Positions 19,615-30,131 are shown, counted from the stretch's first letter. The stretch is DNA of 64,000 nucleotides from Vreelandella nanhaiensis (GCF_003990185.1 NZ_RZHF01000015.1:186136-250135), one strand, 5' to 3'. The notes: generated from the letters alone by a model not told the origin. Made by a program: numbers and translations.

Positions 19615-20481
19615 TCAATTGCCGAACACGACCGTGCGCCCGTTGTACAGGAAAACCCGTCGTTCAAGGTGGTAACCAATGGCCCTGGCCAGCGTTAAGC
19701 ACTCTATATCACGCCCCTTGGCGACCAAATCCTCGGGGTAGTGCGCATGGTCAACCGGCTCTACTCCCTGGGCAATAATCGGCCCTTCATCCAGGTCGTT
19801 ATTGATGTAATGGGCCGTAGCACCTACCAACTTGACGCCTTTCTCATAGGCCTGATGGTAAGGTTTGGCGCCTTTGAAGCCCGGCAGCAGCGAGTGGTGA
19901 ATATTGATGGCTCGTCCGTCCAGAAGCTCGCACATCCGCGGCGACAGTACCTGCATGTAGCGCGCCAGAATGACCAGCTCCGCTCCGGTGTCCTCAATGA
20001 TATCGAGTACCTGGGACTCCTGCTCGGCCTTAGTCTCGGGCGTGATAGGCAGATGGTAGTAAGGTAGGTCGTGCCAGCTCGCCAGGGACTCAAGGTCTGG
20101 ATGATTAGAGATAATGGCCTTGATATCTAGCGGCAGCTGCCCGGTACGGTAGCGATAGAGCAGATCGTTTAAGCAGTGATCCGCCTTGGATACCAGAATG
20201 ACCGCACCCGTTCGCTTGGCCGGAGGGGTCAGTTCAAACGTCATGCCGAACTCGGCAGCGCGGCGTTCAAAACCTTCCTGAAATGATTGCTCATTGAAAG
20301 CATCAAGCTCGGGACGAAACTCCGCACGAATAAAGAAGCGCTCGCCTAGTCGATCATCGAAGGAGTTAAGTTCGGTGATATAACAGTGCTGCTCCTTTAA
20401 AAAGCGGGTCACGACATCGACCGTGCCCAAAATGCTGGGGCATTGGGCGGCAAGTATCCAGGTATCCGTCATTCGGCTCAT
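19615..20481 (-). CDS. purU: Formyltetrahydrofolate deformylase
   Basis: This 288-residue enzyme hydrolyses 10-formyl-THF to formate and free THF. It has an N-terminal ACT domain (about residues 8-85) and a C-terminal formyltransferase fold with NIHHSLLPGFKGAKPYHQ, the catalytic His in GATAHYI, and Asp in DEGPIIAQ. Placement next to sarcosine oxidase genes is typical of betaine catabolic loci, where methyl groups load the THF pool. It follows soxG by 59 bases containing a strong hairpin. Confidence 0.93.
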   Translation of the reverse strand: MSRMTDTWILAAQCPSILGTVDVVTRFLKEQHCYITELNSFDDRLGERFFIRAEFRPELDAFNEQSFQEGFERRAAEFGMTFELTPPAKRTGAVILVSKADHCLNDLLYRYRTGQLPLDIKAIISNHPDLESLASWHDLPYYHLPITPETKAEQESQVLDIIEDTGAELVILARYMQVLSPRMCELLDGRAINIHHSLLPGFKGAKPYHQAYEKGVKLVGATAHYINNDLDEGPIIAQGVEPVDHAHYPEDLVAKGRDIECLTLARAIGYHLERRVFLYNGRTVVFGN

Positions 20482-20511
20482 GGCGCTTCTCTTTCATCGG
20501 CAGTCAGGGTC

Positions 20512-20530
20512 GGCCGGCGCATGGCCGGCC
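20512..20530. other. Hairpin between soxG and purU
   Basis: A GGCCGGC/GCCGGCC seven-base GC-only stem with a five-base loop lies in the 59-base soxG-purU gap. There is no T-run. It could adjust purU expression or protect the upstream message. Confidence 0.4.
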
Positions 20531-20540
20531 AACCGGCTTG

Positions 20541-21191
20541 TTATTGTGTATCGATGCCATATTCCGCTGATGCGTCGAGCAACCAGCGGTAGCAGTAGTC
20601 GGCAAAGCTGCGGCGCACGACCAGCTCCCAGTGCGTTTCAGAAGGGCGGCGTAAAATCACGGTTGCCTTGGCAAATACGGTAGTCACGCCCTTGCCGACC
20701 GGGAAAGCGCTGGGGTGGACATCGTAGGAGGTCGATTTCATCAGCACCTCACGGGCGTTATCGCCGCTAAGCGTTAGCACTGTCTGGCCGCCGCTTGCGT
20801 TGACGATGCTTGCATGGGCATCGCCAAGCGCCTTGCGCAGCGCGCTTTCCAAAGCAAACTCTTCGCCGCCCGGCACAATCACCAGCCATTCGTCGGGCGA
20901 GATCCACTGAATAGAGCGTTCGCCGTTGTCATCAAATGCAAGCGCATTGGGCTTAGAGGGCAGGCTAATGCCGAGGGTTTGTCGAACTGCTTCATCGAGC
21001 GCGATAGCCCCGCCGCGTAGCACCAGATGGCCCAGCAGTGCTTTTTCACGCAGGACAACGCCTGCGTGCTGGCCGTTGCCTCTGGGTGCCGGATGATGCC
21101 GGTAGCTCCACGCCAGGGGAGATTCGACCAGCGGATTACCTTCGGGCTGGGTGTTGAACTCTCGCACGTTAGATACGCTCAAGTTAGACAT
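20541..21191 (-). CDS. soxG: Sarcosine oxidase, gamma subunit
   Basis: This 216-residue subunit belongs to heterotetrameric sarcosine oxidase and is distantly GcvT-like (IQWISPDEWLVIVPGG; SFADYCYRWLLDASAEYG). It overlaps the soxA end by eight bases. It has no catalytic role of its own in known enzymes but is needed for assembly. Confidence 0.9.
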   Translation of the reverse strand: MSNLSVSNVREFNTQPEGNPLVESPLAWSYRHHPAPRGNGQHAGVVLREKALLGHLVLRGGAIALDEAVRQTLGISLPSKPNALAFDDNGERSIQWISPDEWLVIVPGGEEFALESALRKALGDAHASIVNASGGQTVLTLSGDNAREVLMKSTSYDVHPSAFPVGKGVTTVFAKATVILRRPSETHWELVVRRSFADYCYRWLLDASAEYGIDTQ

Positions 21192-24100
21192 GCTGGCGCG
21201 CTCCTTTCGGATCGATAAACACAGGGCTTACGATTTCAGCTTCATGCACCGTGCCATCCGTCATGGGGATATACACGGTTTGGCCCATTCGCTCATGGCC
21301 ACCCATCACCACTGCAAGGGCGAAACCGTGCTTGAGCGATGCGCTGTAGTAACTCGATGTGACGTGGCCTTTCATGTCCATGGGAATTGACTGCTTGCCG
21401 TCGAACACTATCTGCGCGCCTTCCTCCAGCACCACGGAAGGGTCCTTGGGCTTTAAGCCGACAAACTGCTTGCGGTCCTGGCGGCGGGTATCCGGGCGTG
21501 ACAGGGCCCGTTTGCCGATCCAGGGGAAGGGCTTGTCGTAGCCGATTGCCCACTGCATGCCGAGGTCTTCCGGTGTCACGGAACCGTCGGTATCCTGGCC
21601 GACGATAATCAGGCCTTTTTCCGCACGCAGCACGTGCATGGTCTCGGTGCCGTAGGGTGTCAGGTTGTACTTCTCGCCGTGTTCGAACAGTTTCTTCCAG
21701 ACGTGCATGGCGTAGTTGGCTTGCACGTTGATCTCAAATGCAAGCTCGCCGGTGAACGAGATGCGGAAGATGCGTGCAGGTACGTCGGCAACCGTGGCAT
21801 CGCGCCAGTCCATGAACTTGAACTGCTCTTTATCAAGATCCAGGTCGGTGAGCTCGGAAAGCAGCTTGCGAGCATCCGGACCGGTCACGGTCATGGTCGC
21901 CCAGTGGTCGGTCACCGAGTTGAAGTAGACCTGCAGCTCCGGCCATTCGGTCTGGTGCCACAATTCCAGCCACTCAAGCACACCTGCCGCACCGCCGGTG
22001 GTGGTGGTCATCAGGAAGTGGTTCTCGCCCAGACAACTGGTCGTGCCGTCATCCATGAGCATGCCGTCGTCTTTGCACATCAAACCGTAGCGCACACGAC
22101 CTACGTCAAGCTTGGCCCACTTGTTGGTATAGACGCGACCCAGAAACTCGCGGGCGTCCGGGCCCTGAATATCAATCTTGCCCAGCGTCGAGGCGTCGAG
22201 AATTCCCACACCTTCACGCACCGCCAGGCACTCACGGGCAACCGCCTCATGCATGGTTTCCTTTTTACCGTTGACCATGCGCGGGAAGTACCAGGGGCGT
22301 TTCCACTGGCCGACATCTTCGAATTCGGCACCATTCTCGACATGCCATTCGTGCAGCGCGGTGTAGCGCTCTGGATCGAAAAGCTCGCCGCAATGACGGC
22401 CAACGATAGCGCCAAAGGTAACCGGCGTGTAGTTGGGCCGGAATACGGTGGTACCTACTTCGGGAATTGAGCGATCCAGGCAGCGTGCGGCAATCGCCAT
22501 ACCGTTGATATTGCCCAGCTTCCCTTGGTCGGTTCCAAAGCCCAGCGCCGTGTAGCGCTTGACGTGCTCGATGGATTCAAATCCTTCGCGGGTGGCCACT
22601 TCAATACCCGCAGCGGTCACATCGTTTTGCAGGTCGACAAACTGCTTGGGCGCACGCAGGGCGCTCTTTTCATGAGGTACCTGATAAAGCGCACAGGCCG
22701 GGGCATCGCGCCGCGCTCGAGTGGCGGGCAGTACGATTTCCTGAGCATCATTAAAGCCGCTCTCCAACGCTGCCTGACGGCCAGCACGAGCGCCATCGGC
22801 CAGCGTCTCGCTCAGAGCGTAGTGGCCGGCCACGCCGCCTGCCGCGTGCATACCTTTTACCTTGCCGGGAACAAAGCCTAGCAGCTCTTCGTTCCATACC
22901 GGCCGGGTGCCGGTATGCGACGAGAGGTGAATCACCGGGCTGTAGCCGCCGGAGCTTGCGATGGTATCGCACTCAAGCTCTTCGATTTTTCCGGTTACCA
23001 CGAAGCGATCAAGATCAATCGCGCAAACGCGGGCGCCGGTAACGCGCTGGCCGCCGCGTGCCTCGATAACGGCGCTGCCGGTAATCACGCGAATACCGTT
23101 GTCGCGCGCTTGGCGCACCAAATCACTGTCCGGGTTGGCTCGGGCATCGACAATGGCGACCACCTTGCGTCCCGCCTCTTTCCAGTCAAGTGCCGTACGG
23201 TAGGCGTGGTCGTTACTGGTGGAGAGCACCAAGCTATTACCGGGTACTACCGCGTAGCGGCGAATATAGGTAGAAATGGCGCCAGCGAGCATGTTCCCGG
23301 GCAAATCGTTGTTGGCATACACCAGCGGGCGCTCGTGGGTACCGCTCGACAGGATGACTTGGCGGGCACGTACGCGGTGCAGTCGGGCTCGCGATTCGCC
23401 AGGAAAACCTGCTTCACGGGCGGTGTCGGCCAGATGCTCAGTACGCCGCTCGTGCAGGGTGACAAAATTGTGATCGTGATAGCCGTTGGCGGTGGTGCGT
23501 GGCAGCAGCGTAACGTTATCCATTGCGCCAAGCTCTTTGACCGTCTGCTCAACCCAGCGCGACGCCGAAACACCATCCAACGTCTCACGGCTATCCAGCA
23601 GTGAGCCGCCCATCTCTTCTTGCTCGTCGCAGAGAATAACTCGGGCGCCGGCACGCGCAGCGCTAAGCGCAGCGGCAAGTCCTGCCGGGCCTGCGCCAAT
23701 CACCATGACATCGCAGTGATGATGCATGTGATCGTAGATATCCGGATCGGATTCGGTCGGCGCGCGGCCAAGTCCCGCGCCCATGCGGATGTACTTTTCA
23801 TAGGTCATCCACATCGAGGCGGGAGCCATGAAAGTCTTGTAGTAGAACCCTGGCGGCATGAAACCACCGCCCAGCCGCCCGACCCAGCTCATCACGTCGC
23901 GCTGTACGTTGGGCCAGCCGTTGGTGCTACGCGCCACTAGGCCGTTATATAGGCCCTGCTGCGTGGCGCGTACATTGGGTACCTGAGTGTCGTCCCGGGC
24001 ACCTAGCTGCACGACGGCATTGGGCTCTTCTGCGCCTGCTGCGACAATGCCGCGAGCGCGTGAATACTTGAAGCTGCGGTTGACGATGTTTACGCCGTTG

Positions 24101-24225
24101 GCGAGTAGCGCCGAGGCCAGGGTATCGCCTTTCAAGCCCTGATAGCGTTGGCCATTGAAGGTAAACTCAAGCACTTGCGAGCGATCGACCCGCCCGCCTG
24201 CCGCGATACGATTGTTCTGGGTCAT
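21184..24225 (-). CDS. soxA: Sarcosine oxidase, alpha subunit
   Basis: This is the large subunit, about 1013 residues, of the enzyme that oxidises sarcosine to glycine and passes the methyl group to THF as 5,10-methylene-THF. In order it shows a SoxA-specific ferredoxin-like N-terminal domain (FNGQRYQGLKGDTLASALLA), a FAD/NAD domain (VIGAGPAGLAAALSAARAGA) and a C-terminal GcvT-type THF domain (from about residue 600). The frame extends to 24282, but the ATG at 24225 has GAGGAG upstream and overlaps the soxD stop as ATGA. Long open frames on the opposite strand here are shadows. Confidence 0.95.
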   Translation of the reverse strand: MTQNNRIAAGGRVDRSQVLEFTFNGQRYQGLKGDTLASALLANGVNIVNRSFKYSRARGIVAAGAEEPNAVVQLGARDDTQVPNVRATQQGLYNGLVARSTNGWPNVQRDVMSWVGRLGGGFMPPGFYYKTFMAPASMWMTYEKYIRMGAGLGRAPTESDPDIYDHMHHHCDVMVIGAGPAGLAAALSAARAGARVILCDEQEEMGGSLLDSRETLDGVSASRWVEQTVKELGAMDNVTLLPRTTANGYHDHNFVTLHERRTEHLADTAREAGFPGESRARLHRVRARQVILSSGTHERPLVYANNDLPGNMLAGAISTYIRRYAVVPGNSLVLSTSNDHAYRTALDWKEAGRKVVAIVDARANPDSDLVRQARDNGIRVITGSAVIEARGGQRVTGARVCAIDLDRFVVTGKIEELECDTIASSGGYSPVIHLSSHTGTRPVWNEELLGFVPGKVKGMHAAGGVAGHYALSETLADGARAGRQAALESGFNDAQEIVLPATRARRDAPACALYQVPHEKSALRAPKQFVDLQNDVTAAGIEVATREGFESIEHVKRYTALGFGTDQGKLGNINGMAIAARCLDRSIPEVGTTVFRPNYTPVTFGAIVGRHCGELFDPERYTALHEWHVENGAEFEDVGQWKRPWYFPRMVNGKKETMHEAVARECLAVREGVGILDASTLGKIDIQGPDAREFLGRVYTNKWAKLDVGRVRYGLMCKDDGMLMDDGTTSCLGENHFLMTTTTGGAAGVLEWLELWHQTEWPELQVYFNSVTDHWATMTVTGPDARKLLSELTDLDLDKEQFKFMDWRDATVADVPARIFRISFTGELAFEINVQANYAMHVWKKLFEHGEKYNLTPYGTETMHVLRAEKGLIIVGQDTDGSVTPEDLGMQWAIGYDKPFPWIGKRALSRPDTRRQDRKQFVGLKPKDPSVVLEEGAQIVFDGKQSIPMDMKGHVTSSYYSASLKHGFALAVVMGGHERMGQTVYIPMTDGTVHEAEIVSPVFIDPKGARQHV

Positions 24226-24611
24226 GACGAGGTCTCCTCGTTCAGTGCCTTGCTTTCGGGTCGGGCGCCTACGGTCTGCCAACCACCGTCGGCTGCCTGC
24301 ACGCCCTGCTCATGGCGCACGCTTGGAATATCGGCCGTAATGGTCGGCTGCTCACCCATGGGGTAGGTTTCCAGAATTTCGTAGGTCACCGTGTTGCGGG
24401 TGATGTTGAAAAACTTGCGACAACCTACCGAATGCACCCACATTTCATGGTGAATGCCGCGCGGGTTATTGCGGAAGAATAGGTAGTCGCCCCACTCCTC
24501 GTCGGTCGTGTTATCCGGATCGGCGGGGCGCATCAGGTGAGCCTGACCGCGAGCGTGAAACTCCTCTTCCTCGCGGTGCTCCTTGCAGTAGGGGCAGAAG
24601 ATATAAAACAT
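24222..24611 (-). CDS. soxD: Sarcosine oxidase, delta subunit
   Basis: This 129-residue zinc-binding subunit has the FCPYCKEHREEEEF motif at the N-terminus and the later DYLFFRNNPRGIHHEMWVH block typical of SoxD. The order soxB-soxD-soxA-soxG is the standard one. Its stop overlaps the soxA start by four bases. Confidence 0.93.
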   Translation of the reverse strand: MFYIFCPYCKEHREEEEFHARGQAHLMRPADPDNTTDEEWGDYLFFRNNPRGIHHEMWVHSVGCRKFFNITRNTVTYEILETYPMGEQPTITADIPSVRHEQGVQAADGGWQTVGARPESKALNEETSS

Positions 24612-24622
24612 GATGGCTCTCC

Positions 24623-25873
24623 TCAGTGCGCCACGCCAGCGGCGCCGTGTTCATCGATCAGCGCGCCGGTATGGAAACGGTCGATGGAAAAAGGCGCAGC
24701 GATGGGATGCATTTCACCCTTGGCCAGGCTTGCAGCAAACACATGCCCGGAGCCTGGGGTAGCTTTGAAGCCGCCGGTGCCCCAGCCGCAGTTGAAATAC
24801 AGACCCTTGATAGCGGTTTTGGACAGGATCGGGCAGGCGTCCGGACAGGTATCCACAATGCCGCCCCACTGACGGTTCATGCGCACCCGGGAGAACATCG
24901 GGAACATCTCGACGATGGCTTGAAGTGTGTGCTCGATGGTTGGGTAGCTGCCGCGCTGGCCGTAGCCCAAGTAGCCGTCAATACCGGCACCGATGACCAA
25001 GTCACCCTTGTCGGACTGGCTGATATAGCCGTGAACGTGGTTGGACATGGTGACGGTGTTAAGAATTGGCTTGAGTGGCTCGGACACTAACGCCTGCAGC
25101 GGGTGTGATTCCAGCGGCAGCTTGATACCCGCCATATTGGCAAGCACCCCGGAGTTGCCTGCCGCCACACAGCCCACGGTATGCGCTTCGATATCGCCGC
25201 GGTTGGTGTGAACGCCCAGCACCTTGCCGTCGCGAATCTTGAAGCCGGTGACTTCGGTGTTCTGCAGAAGATCGACACCCAGCGCGTCCGCGCCCCGGGC
25301 AAAGCCCCAGGCCACCGCATCGTGGCGTGCAACGCCGGCACTCTTCTGCCAAGAAGCGCCCATGATCGGATAGCGGGCGCGGCTGGAGATATCTAGCGCT
25401 GGCTCGATCTCCTTGATCTGCTGTGGGGTGACAACCTCACTGTCGATACCGTTCAAGCGGTTAGCGTGAACGCGGCGCTGAATATCACGCATGTCTTGCA
25501 GGGTGTGGCCCAGGTTGAGCACGCCGCGCTGGGAAAACATGACGTTGTAGTTCAAATCCTGGGAAAGGCCCTTCCATAGATCCAACGAGTGGTTATAAAG
25601 CCGCCCCGCTTCGTCCCATAGATAGTTGGAGCGCACGATGGTCGTATTACGTGCGGTATTACCCCCGCCCAGCCAGCCTTTTTCGACCACGGCGACATTC
25701 TTGACGCCGAACTCTTTCGCCAGGTAGTAGGCCGTGGCAAGGCCGTGACCGCCACCGCCGACAATGATGACGTCGTAGCGTTTTTTAGGCACAGGGTTGC
25801 GCCACTGGCGCTCCCAGTTCTCGTGGTGACCGAACGCGTGTTTGACCAGTCCGAAGCCGGAATAACGTTGCAT
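24623..25873 (-). CDS. soxB: Sarcosine oxidase, beta subunit
   Basis: This is the FAD- and FMN-binding beta subunit, about 416 residues. The dinucleotide motif [18 protein letters not shown] lies near residue 35, and the flavinylated His is expected at [11 protein letters not shown]. It holds the sarcosine-oxidising active site. The frame runs on to 25999, overlapping glyA; the ATG at 25873 has AGGAG upstream and gives the usual N-terminus. glyA lies 47 bases upstream, so the genes are probably cotranscribed. Confidence 0.94.
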   Translation of the reverse strand: MQRYSGFGLVKHAFGHHENWERQWRNPVPKKRYDVIIVGGGGHGLATAYYLAKEFGVKNVAVVEKGWLGGGNTARNTTIVRSNYLWDEAGRLYNHSLDLWKGLSQDLNYNVMFSQRGVLNLGHTLQDMRDIQRRVHANRLNGIDSEVVTPQQIKEIEPALDISSRARYPIMGASWQKSAGVARHDAVAWGFARGADALGVDLLQNTEVTGFKIRDGKVLGVHTNRGDIEAHTVGCVAAGNSGVLANMAGIKLPLESHPLQALVSEPLKPILNTVTMSNHVHGYISQSDKGDLVIGAGIDGYLGYGQRGSYPTIEHTLQAIVEMFPMFSRVRMNRQWGGIVDTCPDACPILSKTAIKGLYFNCGWGTGGFKATPGSGHVFAASLAKGEMHPIAAPFSIDRFHTGALIDEHGAAGVAH

Positions 25874-25920
25874 GAAGTTTCTCCTAAATCGACTCCGTTG
25901 GAGCCCGCTGCGGCTTATCG

Positions 25921-27252
25921 TCAGGCGACCGAAGTGGCGCTGTCGGCGACTGGCGCGTGTCGTGTCTGGGCTTGGCCATATACCGGGTAGTGGGCGCACA
26001 GATCAGCGACGTTCTCGCGCACCCGGTTCTCCACGTCAGAGGTGTCCTGCTGATCGGCCAGTACATCGAGAATGTCGCAGATCCAGCCGGCTAAGTGTTC
26101 GCAGTCGGACTCACCCATGCCGCGGGTGGTGACTGCCGGTGTACCGATGCGTAGTCCTGAGGTCACGAATGGGCTCTGCGGGTCATTAGGCACGGTATTT
26201 TTGTTGACCGTGATATGTGCACGCCCAAGTGCTGCATCGGCATCTTTACCGGTAATGCCTTGCTTGATCAGCGACACTAGGAACAGGTGATCGTCGGTGC
26301 CGCCGGAAACCACGTCAAAACCACGCTCAACGAAGACGCGGGCCATGGTTTGTGCGTTGGTAATGACCTGACGCTGATAGTTAACGAACTCCTGATTCAT
26401 CGCTTCCTTGAACGCCACCGCCTTGGCTGCGATCACGTGCATCAGAGGGCCGCCCTGCTGGCCGGGGAATACCGCGCCATTAAGCTTCTTGTACAGCGTC
26501 TCGTCGCCATCGGCCGACAGGATCAGGCCGCCGCGCGGGCCGCGCAGTGTCTTGTGGGTCGTAGTGGTCACCACGTGGGCGTGGGGCAGCGGGCTCGGGT
26601 AGAGTCCGGCGGCCACAAGGCCCGCCACGTGGGCCATATCAACCATCAGGTAGGCACCCACTTCATCGGCAATGGTCCGGAAACGGCGCCAGTCGACCAC
26701 ACGTGAATAGGCTGAAAAGCCAGCGATGATCATTTTCGGCTTATGCTCGCGCGCCAGCCGCTCGACTTCGTCGTAATCGATTTCACCGGTGCTTTCGACC
26801 AGCCCGTACTGGATAGCGTTGTAGTGCTTGCCCGAGAAGTTCGGCGCGGCGCCATGGGTCAGGTGGCCGCCATGGGCCAGGCTCATCCCCAGTACTGTGT
26901 CACCGGGGCTTACCAGCGCCATGAACACCGCCGCGTTAGCCTGGGCACCGGAGTGGGGCTGTACGTTGGCATAGTTGGCACCAAACAGGCTGCAGGCCCG
27001 CTCGATAGCCAGCGCTTCCACCTTATCGACGAACTCGCAGCCACCGTAGTAGCGTTTGCCAGGGTAGCCTTCGGCGTACTTGTTGGTCAGTTGGGTGCCC
27101 TGGGCTTCCATGACCAGCTTGCTGGTGTAATTCTCAGAAGCAATCAGTTCGATATGGGCTTCTTGACGCGCTGTTTCTTCAGCAATTGCCGAGGCAAGTG
27201 CTGTGTCGTAGTTAGCCAAGCGGGCTTCGGGAGAAAAATTGTTATGAGCCAT
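25921..27252 (-). CDS. glyA: Serine hydroxymethyltransferase
   Basis: This is a PLP enzyme of about 443 residues that interconverts glycine plus methylene-THF and serine plus THF. The PLP lysine is in [14 protein letters not shown] at about residue 237, and [13 protein letters not shown] is also present. I prefer the ATG at 27252 over upstream in-frame codons because homologues begin just before the [17 protein letters not shown] block. Heading the sox operon, it is likely a catabolic copy that uses the methylene-THF made by SoxBDAG. Confidence 0.94.
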   Translation of the reverse strand: MAHNNFSPEARLANYDTALASAIAEETARQEAHIELIASENYTSKLVMEAQGTQLTNKYAEGYPGKRYYGGCEFVDKVEALAIERACSLFGANYANVQPHSGAQANAAVFMALVSPGDTVLGMSLAHGGHLTHGAAPNFSGKHYNAIQYGLVESTGEIDYDEVERLAREHKPKMIIAGFSAYSRVVDWRRFRTIADEVGAYLMVDMAHVAGLVAAGLYPSPLPHAHVVTTTTHKTLRGPRGGLILSADGDETLYKKLNGAVFPGQQGGPLMHVIAAKAVAFKEAMNQEFVNYQRQVITNAQTMARVFVERGFDVVSGGTDDHLFLVSLIKQGITGKDADAALGRAHITVNKNTVPNDPQSPFVTSGLRIGTPAVTTRGMGESDCEHLAGWICDILDVLADQQDTSDVENRVRENVADLCAHYPVYGQAQTRHAPVADSATSVA

Positions 27253-27667
27253 TTGCGTCTCCATGCTAGTCGCTTTGTTCGATACAGGAAGTCTTTTAGC
27301 GTCGGTGATCGCATCATCGATCAACGCTATCCTGCCGCGATAGTATCGTTGGGCTTGCCCCCCAAGATGCTTGCCCACGTCACCGCTCGGCGTATTTGCG
27401 ACATTGACCTTAATTTTTTCTGATGCCTTATAAGGCGTCGCCCATTTACTGTTCGGCGTCGTTTACAAGTAATTGCAGGTGAACCGGGTGCGTCATGCTG
27501 CGGCAACAGGTTGATGTTTTAAGTTGGCCTGCTTGTCAGGAAGCGTTTCTCGCAGGCGCTTCAAATACGCCAGCTCGATTCAAAAATAATGATGCCAGCG
27601 CAGTCCTTGAGACCGTCCTTGAGAAGCTCTTTGAAACTGCGCCAGCGCCCAGAAGAGAGGATTCCGC
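27253..27667. other. Divergent intergenic region glyA-fdhA
   Basis: These 415 bases separate divergent glyA and fdhA and must carry both promoters. I see no stable hairpin, riboswitch-like architecture or convincing gene. A frame open from 27495 into fdhA is in a different register and is probably chance. Confidence 0.6.
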
Positions 27668-28855
27668 ATGTCTAACAATCGTGGTGTTGTTTATATCGGC
27701 GAAGGTAAGGTCGAGGTTCAGGATATTGCCTACCCGAAAATGGAAACGCCCAATGGCAAACCCATTGATCACGGCGTCATCTTGAAAGTGGTGTCCACGA
27801 ATATCTGCGGCTCCGACCAGCACATGGTGCGCGGACGCACTACGGCCCCCACCGGCATGGTACTGGGCCACGAGATTACCGGTGAAGTGATCGAGAAGGG
27901 CAAGGGCGTCGAGTTCCTGAGCATTGGCGACATCGTGTCCGTGCCTTTCAACGTGGCCTGTGGCCGCTGTCGTACCTGCAAGGAAGGCCATACCGGTCTT
28001 TGCCTACACGTCAATGATGACCGCGCGGGCGGTGCTTACGGCTATGTCGATATGGGTGGCTGGGTCGGCGGTCAGGCGCATTACGTCATGGTGCCTTACG
28101 CCGACTTCAACCTGCTTAAGTTCCCTGATCGCGACCAGGCGATGAGTCAGATTCGCGATCTGACCATGTTAAGCGATATCCTCCCGACCGGCTTCCACGG
28201 TGCGCTGAAGGCTGGCGTTGGCGCAGGTTCCACCGTGTACGTGGCGGGTGCTGGCCCAGTGGGGCTAGCGGCGGCAGCCTCGGCGCGCCTGCTGGGTGCG
28301 GCTGTGGTGATGATCGGCGACTTCAACAAGGACCGCCTGGAGCACGCCCGCAAGATGGGCTTTGTGCCGATTGACTTGAGCACGCATGACCGCCTGGGTG
28401 AAATGATCGCTGCGGTAGTTGGCGAGCCCAGCGTCGACAGCGCCATTGATGCGGTCGGTTTTGAGGCTATCGGACACGGAGGCAAAGAGCAGCCAGCGGT
28501 GGTGCTGAACCAGATGATGGAAGTCACTCGTGAGGGTGGTTCCATCGGCATTCCGGGGCTTTACGTGACTGAAGACCCGGGCGCGGCTGAGAAAGCCGCG
28601 CAAACCGGTAGCCTGAGCCTGCGCTTTGGCCAGGGCTGGGCTAAGGGACTCTCTTTCCATACTGGCCAGACGCCGGTGGTACAGTACAACCGCCAACTGA
28701 TGCAGGCCATTCTGCACGGACGCTTGAACATCGCCGAGATCGTCAACGCCCAGGTTATCTCACTGGAAGACGCGCCGAAGGGTTACGAGCAGTTCGATGC
28801 GGGTGTGGCGAGCAAGTTTGTCCTTGACCCCCATGGATTACTGGGCGCTGCCTGA
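27668..28855 (+). CDS. fdhA: Glutathione-independent formaldehyde dehydrogenase
   Basis: This is a 395-residue zinc-dependent medium-chain dehydrogenase of the P. putida FdhA type. It has the catalytic-zinc segment NICGSDQHM, the GHE motif (VLGHEITGE) and the structural-zinc cysteines in ACGRCRTCKEGHTGLC. It oxidises formaldehyde to formate with tightly bound NAD. Formaldehyde arises here from GbcAB and DgcAB demethylation and from VanAB. AGAGAGGA lies before the start. Confidence 0.93.
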   Translation: MSNNRGVVYIGEGKVEVQDIAYPKMETPNGKPIDHGVILKVVSTNICGSDQHMVRGRTTAPTGMVLGHEITGEVIEKGKGVEFLSIGDIVSVPFNVACGRCRTCKEGHTGLCLHVNDDRAGGAYGYVDMGGWVGGQAHYVMVPYADFNLLKFPDRDQAMSQIRDLTMLSDILPTGFHGALKAGVGAGSTVYVAGAGPVGLAAAASARLLGAAVVMIGDFNKDRLEHARKMGFVPIDLSTHDRLGEMIAAVVGEPSVDSAIDAVGFEAIGHGGKEQPAVVLNQMMEVTREGGSIGIPGLYVTEDPGAAEKAAQTGSLSLRFGQGWAKGLSFHTGQTPVVQYNRQLMQAILHGRLNIAEIVNAQVISLEDAPKGYEQFDAGVASKFVLDPHGLLGAA

Positions 28856-28890
28856 TCAACGCTGAAATGAGCGGGTAACAAACGCTGACA

Positions 28891-28922
28891 ACACTCATGG
28901 CCGCGGGCCATGGGTGTTTTTT
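28891..28922 (+). terminator. Intrinsic terminator after fdhA
   Basis: An ACACTCATGGCC/GGCCATGGGTGT stem with one G-U pair is followed by six T's. Confidence 0.85.
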
Positions 28923-28946
28923 GTGTCCGCTTTTCTGAATTTACGG

Positions 28947-28987
28947 TATAAAAAGACGGATACCGAGGCAGGTCAGTATCCGTCTTT
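28947..28987 (-). terminator. Intrinsic terminator after gbcB
   Basis: AAAGACGGATAC (28952-28963) pairs with GTATCCGTCTTT (28976-28987). Read on the minus strand, further T's follow. It ends gbcB transcription. Confidence 0.78.
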
Positions 28988-29024
28988 CGGTAGGCTTGTT
29001 TGTAAGGAGTAGAGGTTTACTGCG

Positions 29025-30131
29025 TCAGAAATCCACTACCAGATTGCCTTTCGGACGGCTGCAGCAGGAGAGGATGTAACCCTCTTCGATATCCTCCTCG
29101 GTGATACCGCCGTTGTGCTCCATCTCCACCTCGCCGGATTTAAGCTCCACTCGGCAGGTGCCACAGATGCCCATGCCGCAAGCCTTGGGGATATGCAGGC
29201 CAAGCTTGGATGCTGCAGCGTGGACGGTTTCGCCTGGCTGAATGCGAACGCTTTTGTTCGATTGGGCGAATTCGATGTTGAGCAGATCTTCAGGCTCTGC
29301 TTGCTCGGCTTCCACTTCTGCCTGCTCGGCAAGCTCCATGACGTCTTCTTGAACCTCGACCGGCGTCGCGCCAAACGACTCTTCATGGTAGTGCTCCATG
29401 TTAAAGTTGTTAGCGCGCAAAATCGCCTTGATGGCGTTCATATAAGGCGTCGGGCCACAGCAGAATATTTCACGTTCCAGGAAGTCCGGTGCCATAAGTT
29501 CGAGCATGGGCTGAGTCAGGAAGCCCCGGTAGCCTGCCCACGCCTCGCCGATATCGTCTTTCTTCTCACACACGATATGCAGCTTGAACTCGGGGATACG
29601 CGAGAACATGTGCACCAATTCGCGGTGAAAAATGACATCGCGTGGTGCGCGAGCGCTGTGAATAAACTCTACATCCACGTTGGCATTGGTATCAAAGAAC
29701 CAGCGCGTCATCGACATCAGTGGCGTAATACCCACGCCACCGGACAAAAGCAGCACCTTGTCAGCGGGGAAGTCGATGGAGTTGAAGTTACCCACCGGCC
29801 CATGAACTACTAGCTCATCGCCTACCTTAAGATTGGCATGCAGCCAGTTGGAAACTTGGCCACCTGGCACCTGCTTGACCGTGATCGAGAAGCTATAGGG
29901 AATTGAAGGCGAACTTGAGATCGTGTAAGAGCGCATCACCTGCTGGCCATCGATCTCAAGCTCCAGGGTCACAAACTGACCTGGCTTAAAAAAGAATAAA
30001 ACAGGCTGCTCTGCCATGAAGCAGAAGGTGCGAACGTCCCAAGTTTCCTGAATGATCTTGACGCAGCGCACATGGTGGCGACCGTTGGTCCAGGTCTGGG
30101 TCGTGACGGGATTAAAGAAGTTCATTGTCAT
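29025..30131 (-). CDS. gbcB: Glycine betaine monooxygenase, reductase subunit
   Basis: This reductase of about 368 residues supplies electrons to GbcA. It has an FAD domain (MRSYTISSSPS), an NAD domain (LLSGGVGITPLMSM, then FCCGPTPYMNAI), a very acidic linker around residues 270-295 and a C-terminal 2Fe-2S domain (CGMGICGTC). The frame extends to 30272, but ATGs at 30131 or 30125 fit the family N-terminus. It is divergent from gbcA, as in Pseudomonas aeruginosa. Confidence 0.92.
   Translation of the reverse strand: MTMNFFNPVTTQTWTNGRHHVRCVKIIQETWDVRTFCFMAEQPVLFFFKPGQFVTLELEIDGQQVMRSYTISSSPSIPYSFSITVKQVPGGQVSNWLHANLKVGDELVVHGPVGNFNSIDFPADKVLLLSGGVGITPLMSMTRWFFDTNANVDVEFIHSARAPRDVIFHRELVHMFSRIPEFKLHIVCEKKDDIGEAWAGYRGFLTQPMLELMAPDFLEREIFCCGPTPYMNAIKAILRANNFNMEHYHEESFGATPVEVQEDVMELAEQAEVEAEQAEPEDLLNIEFAQSNKSVRIQPGETVHAAASKLGLHIPKACGMGICGTCRVELKSGEVEMEHNGGITEEDIEEGYILSCCSRPKGNLVVDF

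Noticed and set aside
21634-22470. Long open frame opposite soxA (278 codons)
   Set aside because: It lies wholly inside soxA, which has clear domains; its product has no recognisable motif and reflects high-GC codon shadowing.
22915-23604. Second long open frame opposite soxA (229 codons)
   Set aside because: Antisense to the FAD/NAD domain of SoxA with no ribosome site and no family features.
27253-27667. Glycine riboswitch in the glyA-fdhA gap
   Set aside because: No tandem glycine-aptamer architecture could be recognised by eye; only simple intergenic sequence is visible.
27495-27785. 96-codon frame running into fdhA
   Set aside because: Its second half is an out-of-register reading of the fdhA start; no ribosome site was seen.
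29115-29813. Open frame opposite gbcB (232 codons)
   Set aside because: Shadow of gbcB, which has full FAD, NAD and 2Fe-2S motifs.
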